Shown piece after piece: positions 44,988-54,010 of a DNA stretch of 64,000 bases. A model generated the notes under the pieces. It saw only the letters and a program-made list of their open reading frames with translations, searched no databases and had not been told where the DNA came from. Within the stretch, counting starts at the first letter, position 1. Each line of letters begins with the position of its first letter. Both the position numbers and the translations under genes were made by a program. Source of the stretch: Kerstersia similis (GTDB lineage: Bacteria > Pseudomonadota > Gammaproteobacteria > Burkholderiales > Burkholderiaceae_B); NCBI RefSeq assembly GCF_965139615.1, contig NZ_CBCSIQ010000002.1, forward strand, positions 186,001 through 250,000. Direction: 5' to 3'.

Positions 44988-45009
44988 ACGATTGATTAAT
45001 CCAATCGTA
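44987..45009. promoter_or_regulatory. 8-bp perfect inverted repeat next to the Fur-like box
   Basis: TACGATTG (44987-44994) and CAATCGTA (45002-45009) are separated by ATTAATC. A further ACGATTAT copy of the half follows at 45013. It could be the site of a dimeric regulator other than Fur. Confidence 0.45.
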
Positions 45010-45153
45010 AAAACGATTATCAACAAAAAACGGGAAAACTCGCTGCTTCGACGCTAATGCGAGGTGAGAAAACTCCGGGCTTTTAGGGGCGGCGTTGGCG
45101 GACGGCCAAACAGAAATATACTGGATACAAAACCAGTCATTGAGGCCTGAACC

Positions 45154-45705
45154 ATGCCGCCGTCTATGCAGCTATCCACTCGCGCCGCTCTGCGGCAGGA
45201 CTATCTTCCTTCCGGCAAAGAAACCATCATGATCAAGCCCTCTTCGCCCTCCTTGCGTCCCTGCCAGCGCAAAGTTTTACCAGCGAAAGCCCTGGACATG
45301 CCAGTTGCCAATCGCCAGATACGCAGCCGGGATGACCTGTCCTTTACCCGCCGAGATGCCGGCGGACGGCTGATCAACTGGATGGTGCCTCAGCGCGCCG
45401 GCGAGTGGCATGCGCACTATGGCATCGGGGAAAACTGGTTCGACGAAATCGTGCAACTGGCGCGCCACGACCCGGAAGAAGCCTATACCGCGCTGCGCAT
45501 GGCCGGGCCATTGCTGCTGCCATACATGAATTTCGGCCATGCCGAAGGTTTCTTCAATAGCATGGCTCAGTGGGCGGTTGCAGGCATACTGACGGCACAA
45601 GGCCAAGATCCAGCCTTGCCTTTCAAATTGCCGTCGCTGGGGGATACCGTGCATCCCGGCATGCCCTTCTATCGCCAGTCGTCGCCTGACACGCCGGCGC
45701 CATAG
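45154..45705 (+). CDS. Hypothetical protein, about 183 residues
   Basis: GAGG lies 8 nt before the ATG at 45154. A later ATG at 45229 (MIKPSSPS) is possible. There is no signal peptide or membrane helix. The C-terminal two thirds look like a compact soluble domain: FTRRDAGGRLINWMVPQRAGEWHAHYGIGENWFDEIVQLARHDPEEAYTALRMAGPLL. I do not recognise it. It runs toward the XRE gene and lies between the lipoprotein operon and the TonB receptor. Confidence 0.55.
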   Translation: MPPSMQLSTRAALRQDYLPSGKETIMIKPSSPSLRPCQRKVLPAKALDMPVANRQIRSRDDLSFTRRDAGGRLINWMVPQRAGEWHAHYGIGENWFDEIVQLARHDPEEAYTALRMAGPLLLPYMNFGHAEGFFNSMAQWAVAGILTAQGQDPALPFKLPSLGDTVHPGMPFYRQSSPDTPAP

Positions 45706-45753
45706 CGTACCGGGCGGGCAGTCACCTGCCCGGCCACGACCGCCGGTTTGCAA

Positions 45754-46170
45754 TTATTCCGTCTTGCCCGTGGACGTACGCTCAACTGCGGCCACCAAGC
45801 CATCCACGATGCCGGCCAATGGCTCGGCCCATGCGGGCACAGGTTCTTTGGAACGGCGCAATACCAATTGTGCAAGCCTGCGCTGCGCCTCACTCGCGCT
45901 GTCATAGTGATCCAGCAGGTCATCCTGCTCCGGTGTCAGAGGCAAACGGCTGCTGGCGCCCTCTTCCTCGTTCCTGACACCATCGAGCAGCCAACGTATG
46001 GGGACGCGATACAGCGTCGCCAGGCGCGGAATGAAGGTCGAGGTCGGCTGCTCGCCGGTTTCAAGCGCAGACAACGTGGACTGCGCCATGCCTGCACGAT
46101 CGGCCGCCTGTTTTTGCGAATAGCCCGCTTCCAGCCTGGCGTCGCGCAGGCGTTGTCCAAACTTGGTCAT
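45754..46170 (-). CDS. XRE-family helix-turn-helix regulator
   Basis: A 138-residue protein with an N-terminal Cro/CI-type HTH: FGQRLRDARLEAGYSQKQAADRAGMAQSTLSALETGEQPTSTFIPRLATLY. The rest is a short helical tail, probably for dimerisation. It is divergent from the FepA-like receptor gene, and direct repeats in front of its start codon (46171 and 46207) are candidate operator sites, so it may control itself and perhaps the receptor. Confidence 0.85.
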   Translation of the reverse strand: MTKFGQRLRDARLEAGYSQKQAADRAGMAQSTLSALETGEQPTSTFIPRLATLYRVPIRWLLDGVRNEEEGASSRLPLTPEQDDLLDHYDSASEAQRRLAQLVLRRSKEPVPAWAEPLAGIVDGLVAAVERTSTGKTE

Positions 46171-46220
46171 ATCGGAATCCTGATCGAAATTTCCGAAATT
46201 ATTGATATCGGGATTCTGAT
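46171..46220. promoter_or_regulatory. Two 14-bp direct repeats in the XRE/receptor intergenic region
   Basis: ATCGGAATCCTGAT (46171-46184) and ATCGGGATTCTGAT (46207-46220) match at 12 of 14 positions, 36 bp apart. The first abuts the XRE start codon. Between them is the palindrome GAAATTTC (46186-46193). Candidate XRE operators. Confidence 0.45.
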
Positions 46221-46247
46221 AGGAACAAAAGCCGCAATGGCGATTGG

Positions 46248-46261
46248 ATGATAATCATTAT
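46248..46261. promoter_or_regulatory. Fur box upstream of the TonB-dependent receptor
   Basis: ATGATAATCATTAT matches all 14 central bases of the 19-bp Fur consensus. It ends 50 bp before the receptor start codon, so repression by iron-loaded Fur is expected. Confidence 0.85.
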
Positions 46262-46311
46262 TCCGATAGCATGGGGAACGCAATTCAGTTAAGAAACCGT
46301 TCCAGGCCAAT

Positions 46312-48972
46312 ATGTCATCCACCACTTCCCTGGCGCCGTCAGCCACTCCCCTGCTCAACACCCTGGCGGCGCTCACTGCTGCAACGCTGCTCAGCGCGAC
46401 CTCACAGGTTCGGGCACAAGCTGTCGTGCCGGACCCTGAAACCGTCACCGATTTACCTTCAGCGATCCAGCCCGAGCACACACCGGCTAACCCTGCCAAT
46501 CCTGCGGTATCGGGCGTCACCTCGAATCACGGCGTGACGGAACTGGACAGCGTCACCGTCGAAGGGCTGTATCAGCGGCGCCAGACGACTGGTCAGTCCG
46601 TCATTTCTTCCGAGGACATCCGCAAGATGCCAGTGACCAACGACCTGGCCGAGATCATCCGCAAGCAACCCGGCGCAGCCCTCACCACGGCTTCGACTTC
46701 GGGCCAGTATGGCAACAAGCGGCAGATATCCTTGCGTGGCATGGGGCCGGAAAACACCTTGATCCTGATTGATGGCCGCCCTGTGCTCAGTCGCAATGCT
46801 GTACGCATGGGATGGCGCGGCGATCGCAATACACGGGGTGACACCAATTGGGTGCCAGCAGAAATGGTCGAGTCGATTCGTGTCATACGCGGGCCGGCGG
46901 CGGCCATTTATGGCAATGGCGCCGCAGGAGGCGTCGTGAACATCATCACCAGGAAAGCCGGTGACACCTGGAATACCTCGCTTTCCACCACGCACACACG
47001 GCCGCAGGATGGCAAGGAAGGCGATGGGCAGCGCTACAACTTCAGCCTGATGGGTCCGTTATCGGACACACTCTCGCTACGCCTGTACGGCAACTACAAC
47101 CGCATCGAGGAAGATGCCTGGGATATCAATCGCGAACATGAGGGCGACCGCAGCGAACTGCTCAAAGGTACGCATTGCGACGTCTATGGCAACCATTGCC
47201 GTACGGGCTACTACTCCTACGTCAAAACCTTTACCGCAGGCCGGGAAGGCCTGGTCAACAAGGATGGCGATATCCTGTTGAGCTGGCACCCATCGGCCAG
47301 CCAAACCGTGGCTGCCGGGTTTACCTATGGCCGGCAGGACAATCTCTATTCCGGCGAATCTGCCTACAACAATATTCAGAATGGCCAGATCGTCATCGAT
47401 GGATTCAAAGACCCGCGTTACAGCCAGTATGGCGGCAAACAGGTGTACTACATGGGGACGGATGTCTCTGATCTGCTGGGCAAGACGACCAACAGCACGA
47501 CGCGCAAGGCCTACTCCCTGAGCCATGATATCCGCTGGGATCATGCCAGCTTGCGCAGCTTCGTGCAGGTAGAAGATACCGATATCGACCGGTTGGTCGA
47601 AGGCCTGGCTGGCGGTGGTGCCGGCTCCCTGTTGTCCAGTACCACCAGCATCAGCCAAAAGGCGCTGACTTCGCGCACCCGCAGCAGCCTGCGCAGCACC
47701 ACTCTGAAAAGTGAATGGTCCCGGCCTTTCGCACTGCTGGGCATGTCGCATTTCTTGACGGCCGGCATCGAATACCAGCACAGCCGCTTGACCGACCCCG
47801 AATCCATGTCGCAAAGCCTGCAGAACCTCAAGTTCAGTTTCAATGTCCCTGGATTTGACCCTGACCGTGCGCGCAGCCCACATAGCGCCGCATCTATTTG
47901 GTCCGTTTTCCTGTCCGATGAAATCGAACCCTGGGCAGGCGCCTTGCTGACCCCGGCCGTGCGCTACGATCATCACAGCCTGATCGAGAGCGCCATCAGC
48001 CCATCGCTCAATCTGCAACAGCAAGTGGGCGGCGGTTTTACGCTGCATGCCGGTGTTGGCCAGACGTACAAGGCGCCGAACCTGTACCAGTTGAACCCCG
48101 ACTATCTGCTTTACAGCAATGGCAATGGTTGCTTCCACTTGCAACGCCGCTCCTATAGCGGCCAGGAACAGGTATATCGCTCACCCTGCTTCCTGCAAGG
48201 CAACGACAAGCTCAAGCCCGAAGCAAGCATCAATCTGGAACTTGGCCTGGCCTATCAAGGCGAGCGCTTGTCCGGCACCTTGACCTACTTCCACAATGAT
48301 TACCGCAATCGCATCGAAGCCGGCACCAACCGGCGGCATTCGGAAAATACCTATACGCCTGACGGCCTGCTGGATCTGCTCAGTATCGACATCTATCGCT
48401 GGGTCAATGTCCGCAAGACCTTGCTGGAAGGCCTGGAAGGCTCCGTTCAATGGGACATCACTGATACGCTTCAGTGGAACAACGCGTTCAGCTACATGCA
48501 TCGCTTCGAGACCTTTGACAAGGATCTGAGCAACGCCTATTACACTGCGGCGATCGAAAACACCATCAACGAAGGCAGGGCCTCCGACCTGATCGCCGTG
48601 CTGCCCAAATACACCCTGGTCAGCAATCTGAGCTGGCAAGCCAGCCCGGCGCTGATGCTATCTGTCACCGGCAGCTTCTATGGCAAGCAGAAGCCCGCAC
48701 AGCTCAATGAGCACAACGTGGGAGACGGCTACTTCGCGCAAGATCTGGGGCGCGACGACCGTCGGGCGTACATGATCCTGGACTTCGCCGCCTCCTATGA
48801 TTGGAGCCGCTACATGACGGTGTCCGCAGGCGTCAAGAACATGCTGGATCGTCGCCTGTATCGCCTGGGCAATGCAAACAGCTATAACCTGGCATCGGTT
48901 CGTGGCGCTGGTGCCAACACCTATAACGAACCTGGGCGCGCTTTCTATATGGGCCTCAATGCCCGGTTCTAA
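46312..48972 (+). CDS. TonB-dependent siderophore receptor, FepA/BfeA-like
   Basis: An 886-residue outer-membrane receptor. Signal peptide ends near SQVRAQA; the TonB box region is in ELDSVTVEG; the plug has IIRKQPGAALTTASTSGQYGNKRQISLRGMGPENTLILIDGRPV and RVIRGPAAAIYGNGAAGGVVNIITRK. The 22-strand barrel follows, with KAPNLYQLNPDYLLYS and a C-terminal aromatic residue (GLNARF). Overall like catecholate receptors (FepA, PirA, BfeA) that import ferric enterobactin-type complexes through TonB. Two cysteine pairs (CDVYGNHC, and C in NGNGCFHLQ with SPCFLQG) are in extracellular-loop positions as in FepA. Controlled by the Fur box at 46248. Confidence 0.92.
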   Translation: MSSTTSLAPSATPLLNTLAALTAATLLSATSQVRAQAVVPDPETVTDLPSAIQPEHTPANPANPAVSGVTSNHGVTELDSVTVEGLYQRRQTTGQSVISSEDIRKMPVTNDLAEIIRKQPGAALTTASTSGQYGNKRQISLRGMGPENTLILIDGRPVLSRNAVRMGWRGDRNTRGDTNWVPAEMVESIRVIRGPAAAIYGNGAAGGVVNIITRKAGDTWNTSLSTTHTRPQDGKEGDGQRYNFSLMGPLSDTLSLRLYGNYNRIEEDAWDINREHEGDRSELLKGTHCDVYGNHCRTGYYSYVKTFTAGREGLVNKDGDILLSWHPSASQTVAAGFTYGRQDNLYSGESAYNNIQNGQIVIDGFKDPRYSQYGGKQVYYMGTDVSDLLGKTTNSTTRKAYSLSHDIRWDHASLRSFVQVEDTDIDRLVEGLAGGGAGSLLSSTTSISQKALTSRTRSSLRSTTLKSEWSRPFALLGMSHFLTAGIEYQHSRLTDPESMSQSLQNLKFSFNVPGFDPDRARSPHSAASIWSVFLSDEIEPWAGALLTPAVRYDHHSLIESAISPSLNLQQQVGGGFTLHAGVGQTYKAPNLYQLNPDYLLYSNGNGCFHLQRRSYSGQEQVYRSPCFLQGNDKLKPEASINLELGLAYQGERLSGTLTYFHNDYRNRIEAGTNRRHSENTYTPDGLLDLLSIDIYRWVNVRKTLLEGLEGSVQWDITDTLQWNNAFSYMHRFETFDKDLSNAYYTAAIENTINEGRASDLIAVLPKYTLVSNLSWQASPALMLSVTGSFYGKQKPAQLNEHNVGDGYFAQDLGRDDRRAYMILDFAASYDWSRYMTVSAGVKNMLDRRLYRLGNANSYNLASVRGAGANTYNEPGRAFYMGLNARF

Positions 48973-49115
48973 CAGGCCGCCGGCTGCACCGCATTGAAGC
49001 AGAAAACGCACTGCACCGGCGCATCGCTGCGGCCTATTGGTGCAGGCCCGGGAATTCTTCAAGTCTGCAGCCGATTGAGGTAATTCCGGGCCAAACCCGC
49101 TGGCCGGGCTGCTTT

Positions 49116-51788
49116 ATGATGACAGGCATGTCGCGCTCGGAATCTGCCACCATGCCTGCCCAACCTGACCTGTCTTCGATCAAAGAACGCCTGCTCGCCA
49201 GGCGCGCTGCTGCCATTGCGTCTTACCGCGAACATCGTCGCCCCGATGATCTGCTGCATGAGCTCCGGCTGATTGTTGACCAGGCTTTGCGATCGTTGGC
49301 AAAGGTATGCCCCTTGCCTGCGGATGCAACGCTTGCCGCAGTCGGTGGCTATGGACGAGGCGAACTCTATCCTTTTTCCGATGTGGATCTATTGCTGCTG
49401 CTTCCTCAGGCGGCCAGCGCCGAGGATGAGGAAAAGCTGGCTCATTGGGTGGCGGCACTTTGGGACATAGGCCTGGAGCCTGGGCACAGCGTGCGTACCG
49501 TCGAAGAATGCTGCAAAGAGGCGGCCAGCGACATCACCATTGAAACCTCCATGCTGGAATCCCGCTTTCTGCTGGGCAGCCGTCCCTTGATGCGCCGCTT
49601 CGAGGAGGCCATCCAGCAACAACTGGATCCGCGCCGTTTCTTCCAGGACAAACAACTGGAAATGGAACAGCGGCACAGCCGCTATCAGGATACGCCTTAC
49701 GCCCTTGAACCCAATTGCAAAGAATCTCCCGGGGGGCTGCGTGACCTGCAGGTCATTCTCTGGATGGCGAAAGCGGGAGGATTTGGCGACAACTGGCGCG
49801 CCATCGCACGCAATGGCCTGCTGACCGACACCGAGGCCCGCGATTTGCGGCGCGCAGAATTGGCCTTCAAGGAACTGCGTATCGAACTGCATTTGATCGC
49901 TGGCCGCCGCGAAGACCGGGTGCTGTTCGATTACCAGGCGAAACTGGCCGAGGCCTATGGCATTGGTGCCCATGGCATGCGTCGGGCCAGTGAAGTCCTG
50001 ATGCAGCGTTATTATTGGGCGGCGCGGCTGGTGACCCAGCTCAACACCATTCTGGTGTTGAACATCGAACAGCGCCTGTTTCCCCCCATTGGCCAGCTGT
50101 CGGTTCCGATAGACGAAGACTTCAGCAATGAAAACGGCCGCCTGGCCATTCGTCGTCATGATGCGTTTGAACGCAAGCCCGCCCTGCTGCTGCGCGCCTT
50201 CCTCTGCCTGCAACAACACCCCGAGCTTCACGGCATGACCGCCGCAACCTTGCGGGCGATCTGGCACAACCGCGACCGCATCGACGCCCAATACCGGCGC
50301 AACCCGGTGAATCGTCGCTTGTTCCTGCAGATACTGCAGCAACCTCGCGGTATCGTGCATGCGCTGCGTGCCATGACCATGCTGAATATCCTGCCACGCT
50401 ATCTGCCGGTATTCCGCCGCATTGTCGGCCAGATGCAGCATGATCTTTTCCACGTTTATACGGTCGATCAGCATACGTTGGCGGTTATCCGCTACCTTCG
50501 GCGTTTCACCATGGCCGAGCATGCCCAGGAATACCCCCTGGCCAGCCAATTGATCGCGACGCTGGACAGACACTGGCTGCTGTATGTTGCAGCCCTGTTC
50601 CACGATATCGCCAAAGGCCGGGGCGGCGACCATTCGGAACTGGGGGCGCGCGATGTCCGGCGCTTTGCCATCGATCACGGCCTGGATGGCGAAGATGTCG
50701 AACTGGTGGAATTCCTGGTGAGACAGCATTTGCTGATGTCCACCGTCGCCCAGAAACGGGACTTGTCAGACCCAGAGGTCATCCGGGCGTTTGCCCAGCA
50801 GGTTGGCTCCGTTCGACGCCTTAAGGCGCTTTACCTGCTAACCGTTGCGGATATCCGTGGCACCAGCCCTAAGGTCTGGAACGCCTGGAAAGGCAAACTG
50901 CTGGAAGACCTTTACTACCGCACCCGCGAAGCGCTCGGCGGCAAGGATCCCGGCGATATCGACGCCGCCTTGGCACGCCGGCGCCAGGCTGCCATCGCCA
51001 TCACCCAGGAAGCCGGGCTGCCCGATGCTGCGCGGGAGAATTTCTGGCGGCAACTGGATGTTGCCTACTTCCTGCGACACGACGCGGATGAAATTGCCTG
51101 GCACGCCATTCAGCTGCATGACCACGTTGCCGATACGCAAAGCATTGTCCGGGCACGCCCCGCCACCGGTGACGAAGGCCTGCAGATCCTGGTCTATACG
51201 CCCGACGGCAATGATTTGTTCATGACCCTGTGCGCTTACTTCGATACCAGCAATTTCAGCATTCAGGACGCACGCATCCATACGACACGCCAGGGCTGGG
51301 CACTGGACAGTTTCATCGTCCTGTCTGCCTTTCCGGAACATGATCTGCAAGCCCAAGCACGCCATGTGGAAAAGGAACTGACCGCCTGGCTGTCGCGTCG
51401 GCGTCATGAAGACTTGGCGGCCCCGTCATGCTCGCTGCATGGCAGATTGCGGCAATCCCGCCGGTCGCAAGCCTTCCCTTTGCGGCCCCATATCGAATTG
51501 CAGCCCGACGAGCGCAGCCAATCCTGGCGGCTGAGCCTGGTAGCCGCCGATCGTCCGGGCCTGTTGCATGATCTGGCCCAGGTATTCAGCAGGCACGAAA
51601 TCAACCTTCAGACAGCGAAAATCATGACTTTGGGGGAACGCGTCGAAGATATTTTTGTCATTGACGGGGCGACGCTGGAAAGCCCGCGCAGCCAGATGCG
51701 TTTTGAACGTGATTTACTGGATATGCTGGGTGGCCGCTCTCATACTCGGTCACAGGAAACCGCACTGGAGCTTCCCGGCACGCGTTAA
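49116..51788 (+). CDS. glnD: Bifunctional uridylyltransferase/uridylyl-removing enzyme
   Basis: An 890-residue nitrogen sensor that modifies PII proteins. The nucleotidyltransferase motif GGYGRGELYPFSDVDLLLL is at residues 77-95 with Asp89 and Asp91; an HD hydrolase domain follows (DQHTLAVIRYL..., ALFHDIAKGRGGDHSELGARDV), then two ACT domains that sense glutamine (LQILVYTPDGNDLFMTLCAYFD and WRLSLVAADRPGLLHDLAQVF). Three ATG codons are close together (49116, 49119, 49128) with no strong ribosome site. In many Burkholderiales glnD follows map next to rpsB; here an 11-kb block lies between. Confidence 0.96.
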   Translation: MMTGMSRSESATMPAQPDLSSIKERLLARRAAAIASYREHRRPDDLLHELRLIVDQALRSLAKVCPLPADATLAAVGGYGRGELYPFSDVDLLLLLPQAASAEDEEKLAHWVAALWDIGLEPGHSVRTVEECCKEAASDITIETSMLESRFLLGSRPLMRRFEEAIQQQLDPRRFFQDKQLEMEQRHSRYQDTPYALEPNCKESPGGLRDLQVILWMAKAGGFGDNWRAIARNGLLTDTEARDLRRAELAFKELRIELHLIAGRREDRVLFDYQAKLAEAYGIGAHGMRRASEVLMQRYYWAARLVTQLNTILVLNIEQRLFPPIGQLSVPIDEDFSNENGRLAIRRHDAFERKPALLLRAFLCLQQHPELHGMTAATLRAIWHNRDRIDAQYRRNPVNRRLFLQILQQPRGIVHALRAMTMLNILPRYLPVFRRIVGQMQHDLFHVYTVDQHTLAVIRYLRRFTMAEHAQEYPLASQLIATLDRHWLLYVAALFHDIAKGRGGDHSELGARDVRRFAIDHGLDGEDVELVEFLVRQHLLMSTVAQKRDLSDPEVIRAFAQQVGSVRRLKALYLLTVADIRGTSPKVWNAWKGKLLEDLYYRTREALGGKDPGDIDAALARRRQAAIAITQEAGLPDAARENFWRQLDVAYFLRHDADEIAWHAIQLHDHVADTQSIVRARPATGDEGLQILVYTPDGNDLFMTLCAYFDTSNFSIQDARIHTTRQGWALDSFIVLSAFPEHDLQAQARHVEKELTAWLSRRRHEDLAAPSCSLHGRLRQSRRSQAFPLRPHIELQPDERSQSWRLSLVAADRPGLLHDLAQVFSRHEINLQTAKIMTLGERVEDIFVIDGATLESPRSQMRFERDLLDMLGGRSHTRSQETALELPGTR

Positions 51789-51866
51789 GCTGCGCACTGC
51801 GTGGCGCTATCCAGGCCCGCCCTGATCGTTCTGACGGAACACTTTCCACCTTTCGCATCACTGATT

Positions 51867-52346
51867 ATGAAACTCTCATCACGCTGTCTGCTGCTTCTTG
51901 TCGCCGTGTTATCTTTTGCTGCGGTCGGTGCAGCGCTGATCGCCCAATACATGTACGACCTGCAGCCATGTGCCTGGTGTTCCATGCAGCGTCTGATCTA
52001 CCTGGTGCTGGGGGTATTTGCCTTGATCGGCGCCTTGATCCCGGGCCAGGGCGTGGGCCGCCGTATCGCCGGCACCGCCGCGGCACTGCTGGGAATTGCA
52101 GGCATCGTGGCAGCCTGGTACCAGCACAGCGTGGCGGCACAGATGTTTTCCTGCGACCGTACCTTTGCCGATCGGCTGATGATTGAATCCGGCCTGGAAG
52201 AAGGCGCCAGCTGGCTGTTCGGCATCTATGCAAGCTGCATGGATGCGACGGCCTATGTCTTCGGAATAGAATTCGCGCTCTGGAGCCTGGGATTGTTTGT
52301 CGTACTGACCCTGGCGCTGATCTGGGCCTTGTTCAAACGTACTTGA
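51867..52346 (+). CDS. dsbB: Disulfide bond formation protein B
   Basis: About 159 residues from the ATG at 51867. Four membrane helices; redox cysteines Cys35-Ala-Trp-Cys38 in the first periplasmic loop and Cys96 and Cys124 in the second. It reoxidises DsbA with ubiquinone. The stop codon directly abuts the stop codon of the convergent Lrp-type gene with no base between. Confidence 0.93.
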   Translation: MKLSSRCLLLLVAVLSFAAVGAALIAQYMYDLQPCAWCSMQRLIYLVLGVFALIGALIPGQGVGRRIAGTAAALLGIAGIVAAWYQHSVAAQMFSCDRTFADRLMIESGLEEGASWLFGIYASCMDATAYVFGIEFALWSLGLFVVLTLALIWALFKRT

Positions 52347-52805
52347 TCAGGCCTTCAGCGGTATCTGTAAACCCAATTTCAGGCAACCGAGCGCTACGGA
52401 AGTCCGAAAACGCCGTACGTTTTCGTCTCCACCGAACAGGCGCTCGGTAATCGCCTCAAAATCAGCCATGGTGGATGCCGTCAGCACCAGCAGATAATCG
52501 GCTTCCCCGGTAATGCTGTAGCACTGCTGCACTGCCGCTTCGGCCTGGATACGGCCACGCAAGCCCGCTGTTTTGGCGGGATGTTCGTCATGGACATGCA
52601 CCTCTACCATGATGGTCAGGGGGCGCCCGAGCAAGCTTGCATTCAACACCGCTGTTTCCGCCAGGATTACCCCGCTATCACGCAAACGTGCAATACGCCG
52701 CTGCACCGCAGGCGCGGAAAGGTTCACGGCCTGGGCGATCTCCCGCTGTGCGGTCGTATTGTCGCGTTGCAGGATATCAAGAATGGCCAGATCAAAATCA
52801 TCCAT
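52347..52805 (-). CDS. Lrp/AsnC-family transcriptional regulator
   Basis: About 152 residues from the ATG at 52805 (MDDFDLAILDILQRD), the normal family length; an open extension to 52916 would add 37 low-complexity residues and has no ribosome site, though it cannot be excluded. N-terminal HTH (TTAQREIAQAVNLSAPAVQRRIARLRDSGVI) and a C-terminal RAM effector domain (QQCYSITGEADYLLVLTASTMADFEAITERLF). Divergent from the RhtA-like exporter, so it probably switches that gene in response to an amino acid. Confidence 0.88.
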   Translation of the reverse strand: MDDFDLAILDILQRDNTTAQREIAQAVNLSAPAVQRRIARLRDSGVILAETAVLNASLLGRPLTIMVEVHVHDEHPAKTAGLRGRIQAEAAVQQCYSITGEADYLLVLTASTMADFEAITERLFGGDENVRRFRTSVALGCLKLGLQIPLKA

Positions 52806-52970
52806 GCTCAGGTTGCCGCTATCCCGCGGGACGGAGGCGCTCGTGCTTTTTACGGAAGACACCGTAGTCGGTGTGGAAATCTTGTTTAACGGTGCCATAT
52901 CGAGTGAAAGTTGCATGGGGCAAGGCTAATTAGAGCCGATATTTCCAGTATGGCGCAATAAAATTGCGTC

Positions 52971-53867
52971 ATGTCCCAATCTCGTTACTCCGCCTTCCTG
53001 CCCCTGCTGGCCATCCTTGGTTCTGTCGCCTGCCTGGGCATAGGAACCTCATTGGCCAAGCGTACCCTGTTCCCTTTGATCGGCGCACAGGGAACAACCG
53101 CCATACGCGTCGGTTTTGCCGCCGTATTGCTATTACTGTTCTGGCGTCCCTGGCGCTGGCGCCTGACACACCGCGATACCCGGGCCATCATCTTTTACGG
53201 CCTTGCCCTGGGTGCCATGAACCTGTGCTTTTACCTGGCGCTGCGCACGATTCCATTCGGTATTGCCGTGGCGATTGAATTCGCCGGGCCGCTGGCGATT
53301 GCCATGCTGGCCTCGCGGCGGCTGCAGGATTTTCTTTGGGTCGCGATGGCCATTGGCGGGTTGTGGCTGCTGCTGCCATTGGGCCATGATGTCAGCAAGC
53401 TCGATCCCGTTGGTGTGATGTACGCTTTGGCCGCTGCATTCTTCTGGGCCACCTACATTGTTTTCGGCAAGCGTGTCGGCCATCTGCATGCCGGCCTGTC
53501 CGTGCCGTTGGGCCTGGCTGTTGCCACCTTGCTGGTGGTTCCGGTTGGTGCGGTGCATGCAGGCCTGGCACTGCTATCCCCTTGGGTGCTGCTGATCGGC
53601 CTGGGCGTAGCGCTGATTTCCAGTGCCATACCGATGATGCTGGAAATGGTGGCGCTCAAGCGTCTGCCCTCCCAGGCCTTCGGCATCATGATCAGCATGG
53701 AACCCGCGGTGGCTGCCTTGCTGGCGCTGATCCTGCTGGATGAACACCTGACGGCCCTCCAATGGCTGGCTATCGCCATGATCATGTCGGCCTCCATGGG
53801 ATGCGCCTATTCCGCGCATCAGCAACGGCGCAAAACCGTCCCTGAAGCGGGGCTCTCCGCACCTTGA
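52971..53867 (+). CDS. DMT/EamA-type transporter, RhtA-like amino acid exporter
   Basis: A 298-residue inner-membrane protein with ten hydrophobic segments in two EamA repeats. The pattern ACLGIGTSLAKRTLFPLIGAQGTTAIRVGFAAVLL at the start, then FGIAVAIEFAGPLAIAML and MEPAVAALLALILLDEHLTALQWLAIAMIMSAS, is close to E. coli RhtA, which exports threonine and homoserine. The Lrp-type gene next to it supports amino acid export as the role. Confidence 0.86.
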   Translation: MSQSRYSAFLPLLAILGSVACLGIGTSLAKRTLFPLIGAQGTTAIRVGFAAVLLLLFWRPWRWRLTHRDTRAIIFYGLALGAMNLCFYLALRTIPFGIAVAIEFAGPLAIAMLASRRLQDFLWVAMAIGGLWLLLPLGHDVSKLDPVGVMYALAAAFFWATYIVFGKRVGHLHAGLSVPLGLAVATLLVVPVGAVHAGLALLSPWVLLIGLGVALISSAIPMMLEMVALKRLPSQAFGIMISMEPAVAALLALILLDEHLTALQWLAIAMIMSASMGCAYSAHQQRRKTVPEAGLSAP

Positions 53868-53910
53868 CACGCAGCATGCCCACGGTTTTCAGAAGGCCTG
53901 TATCTTGACG

Positions 53911-53944
53911 CAAAAAACCCGGCAAAGCGCAAGGCTTTGCCGGG
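53911..53944 (-). terminator. Rho-independent terminator between rhtA-like gene and hemS
   Basis: A perfect 11-bp stem CCCGGCAAAGC (53918-53928) with GCTTTGCCGGG (53934-53944), loop GCAAG; the minus strand continues with six T. It ends hemS and may work in both directions. Confidence 0.88.
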
Positions 53945-54010
53945 CGGATGCTAGCCTTGCTGCCCACCCCCAGAAAATTCCCGGGCATGGACGCAAGCAA
54001 TGCGGACGGT

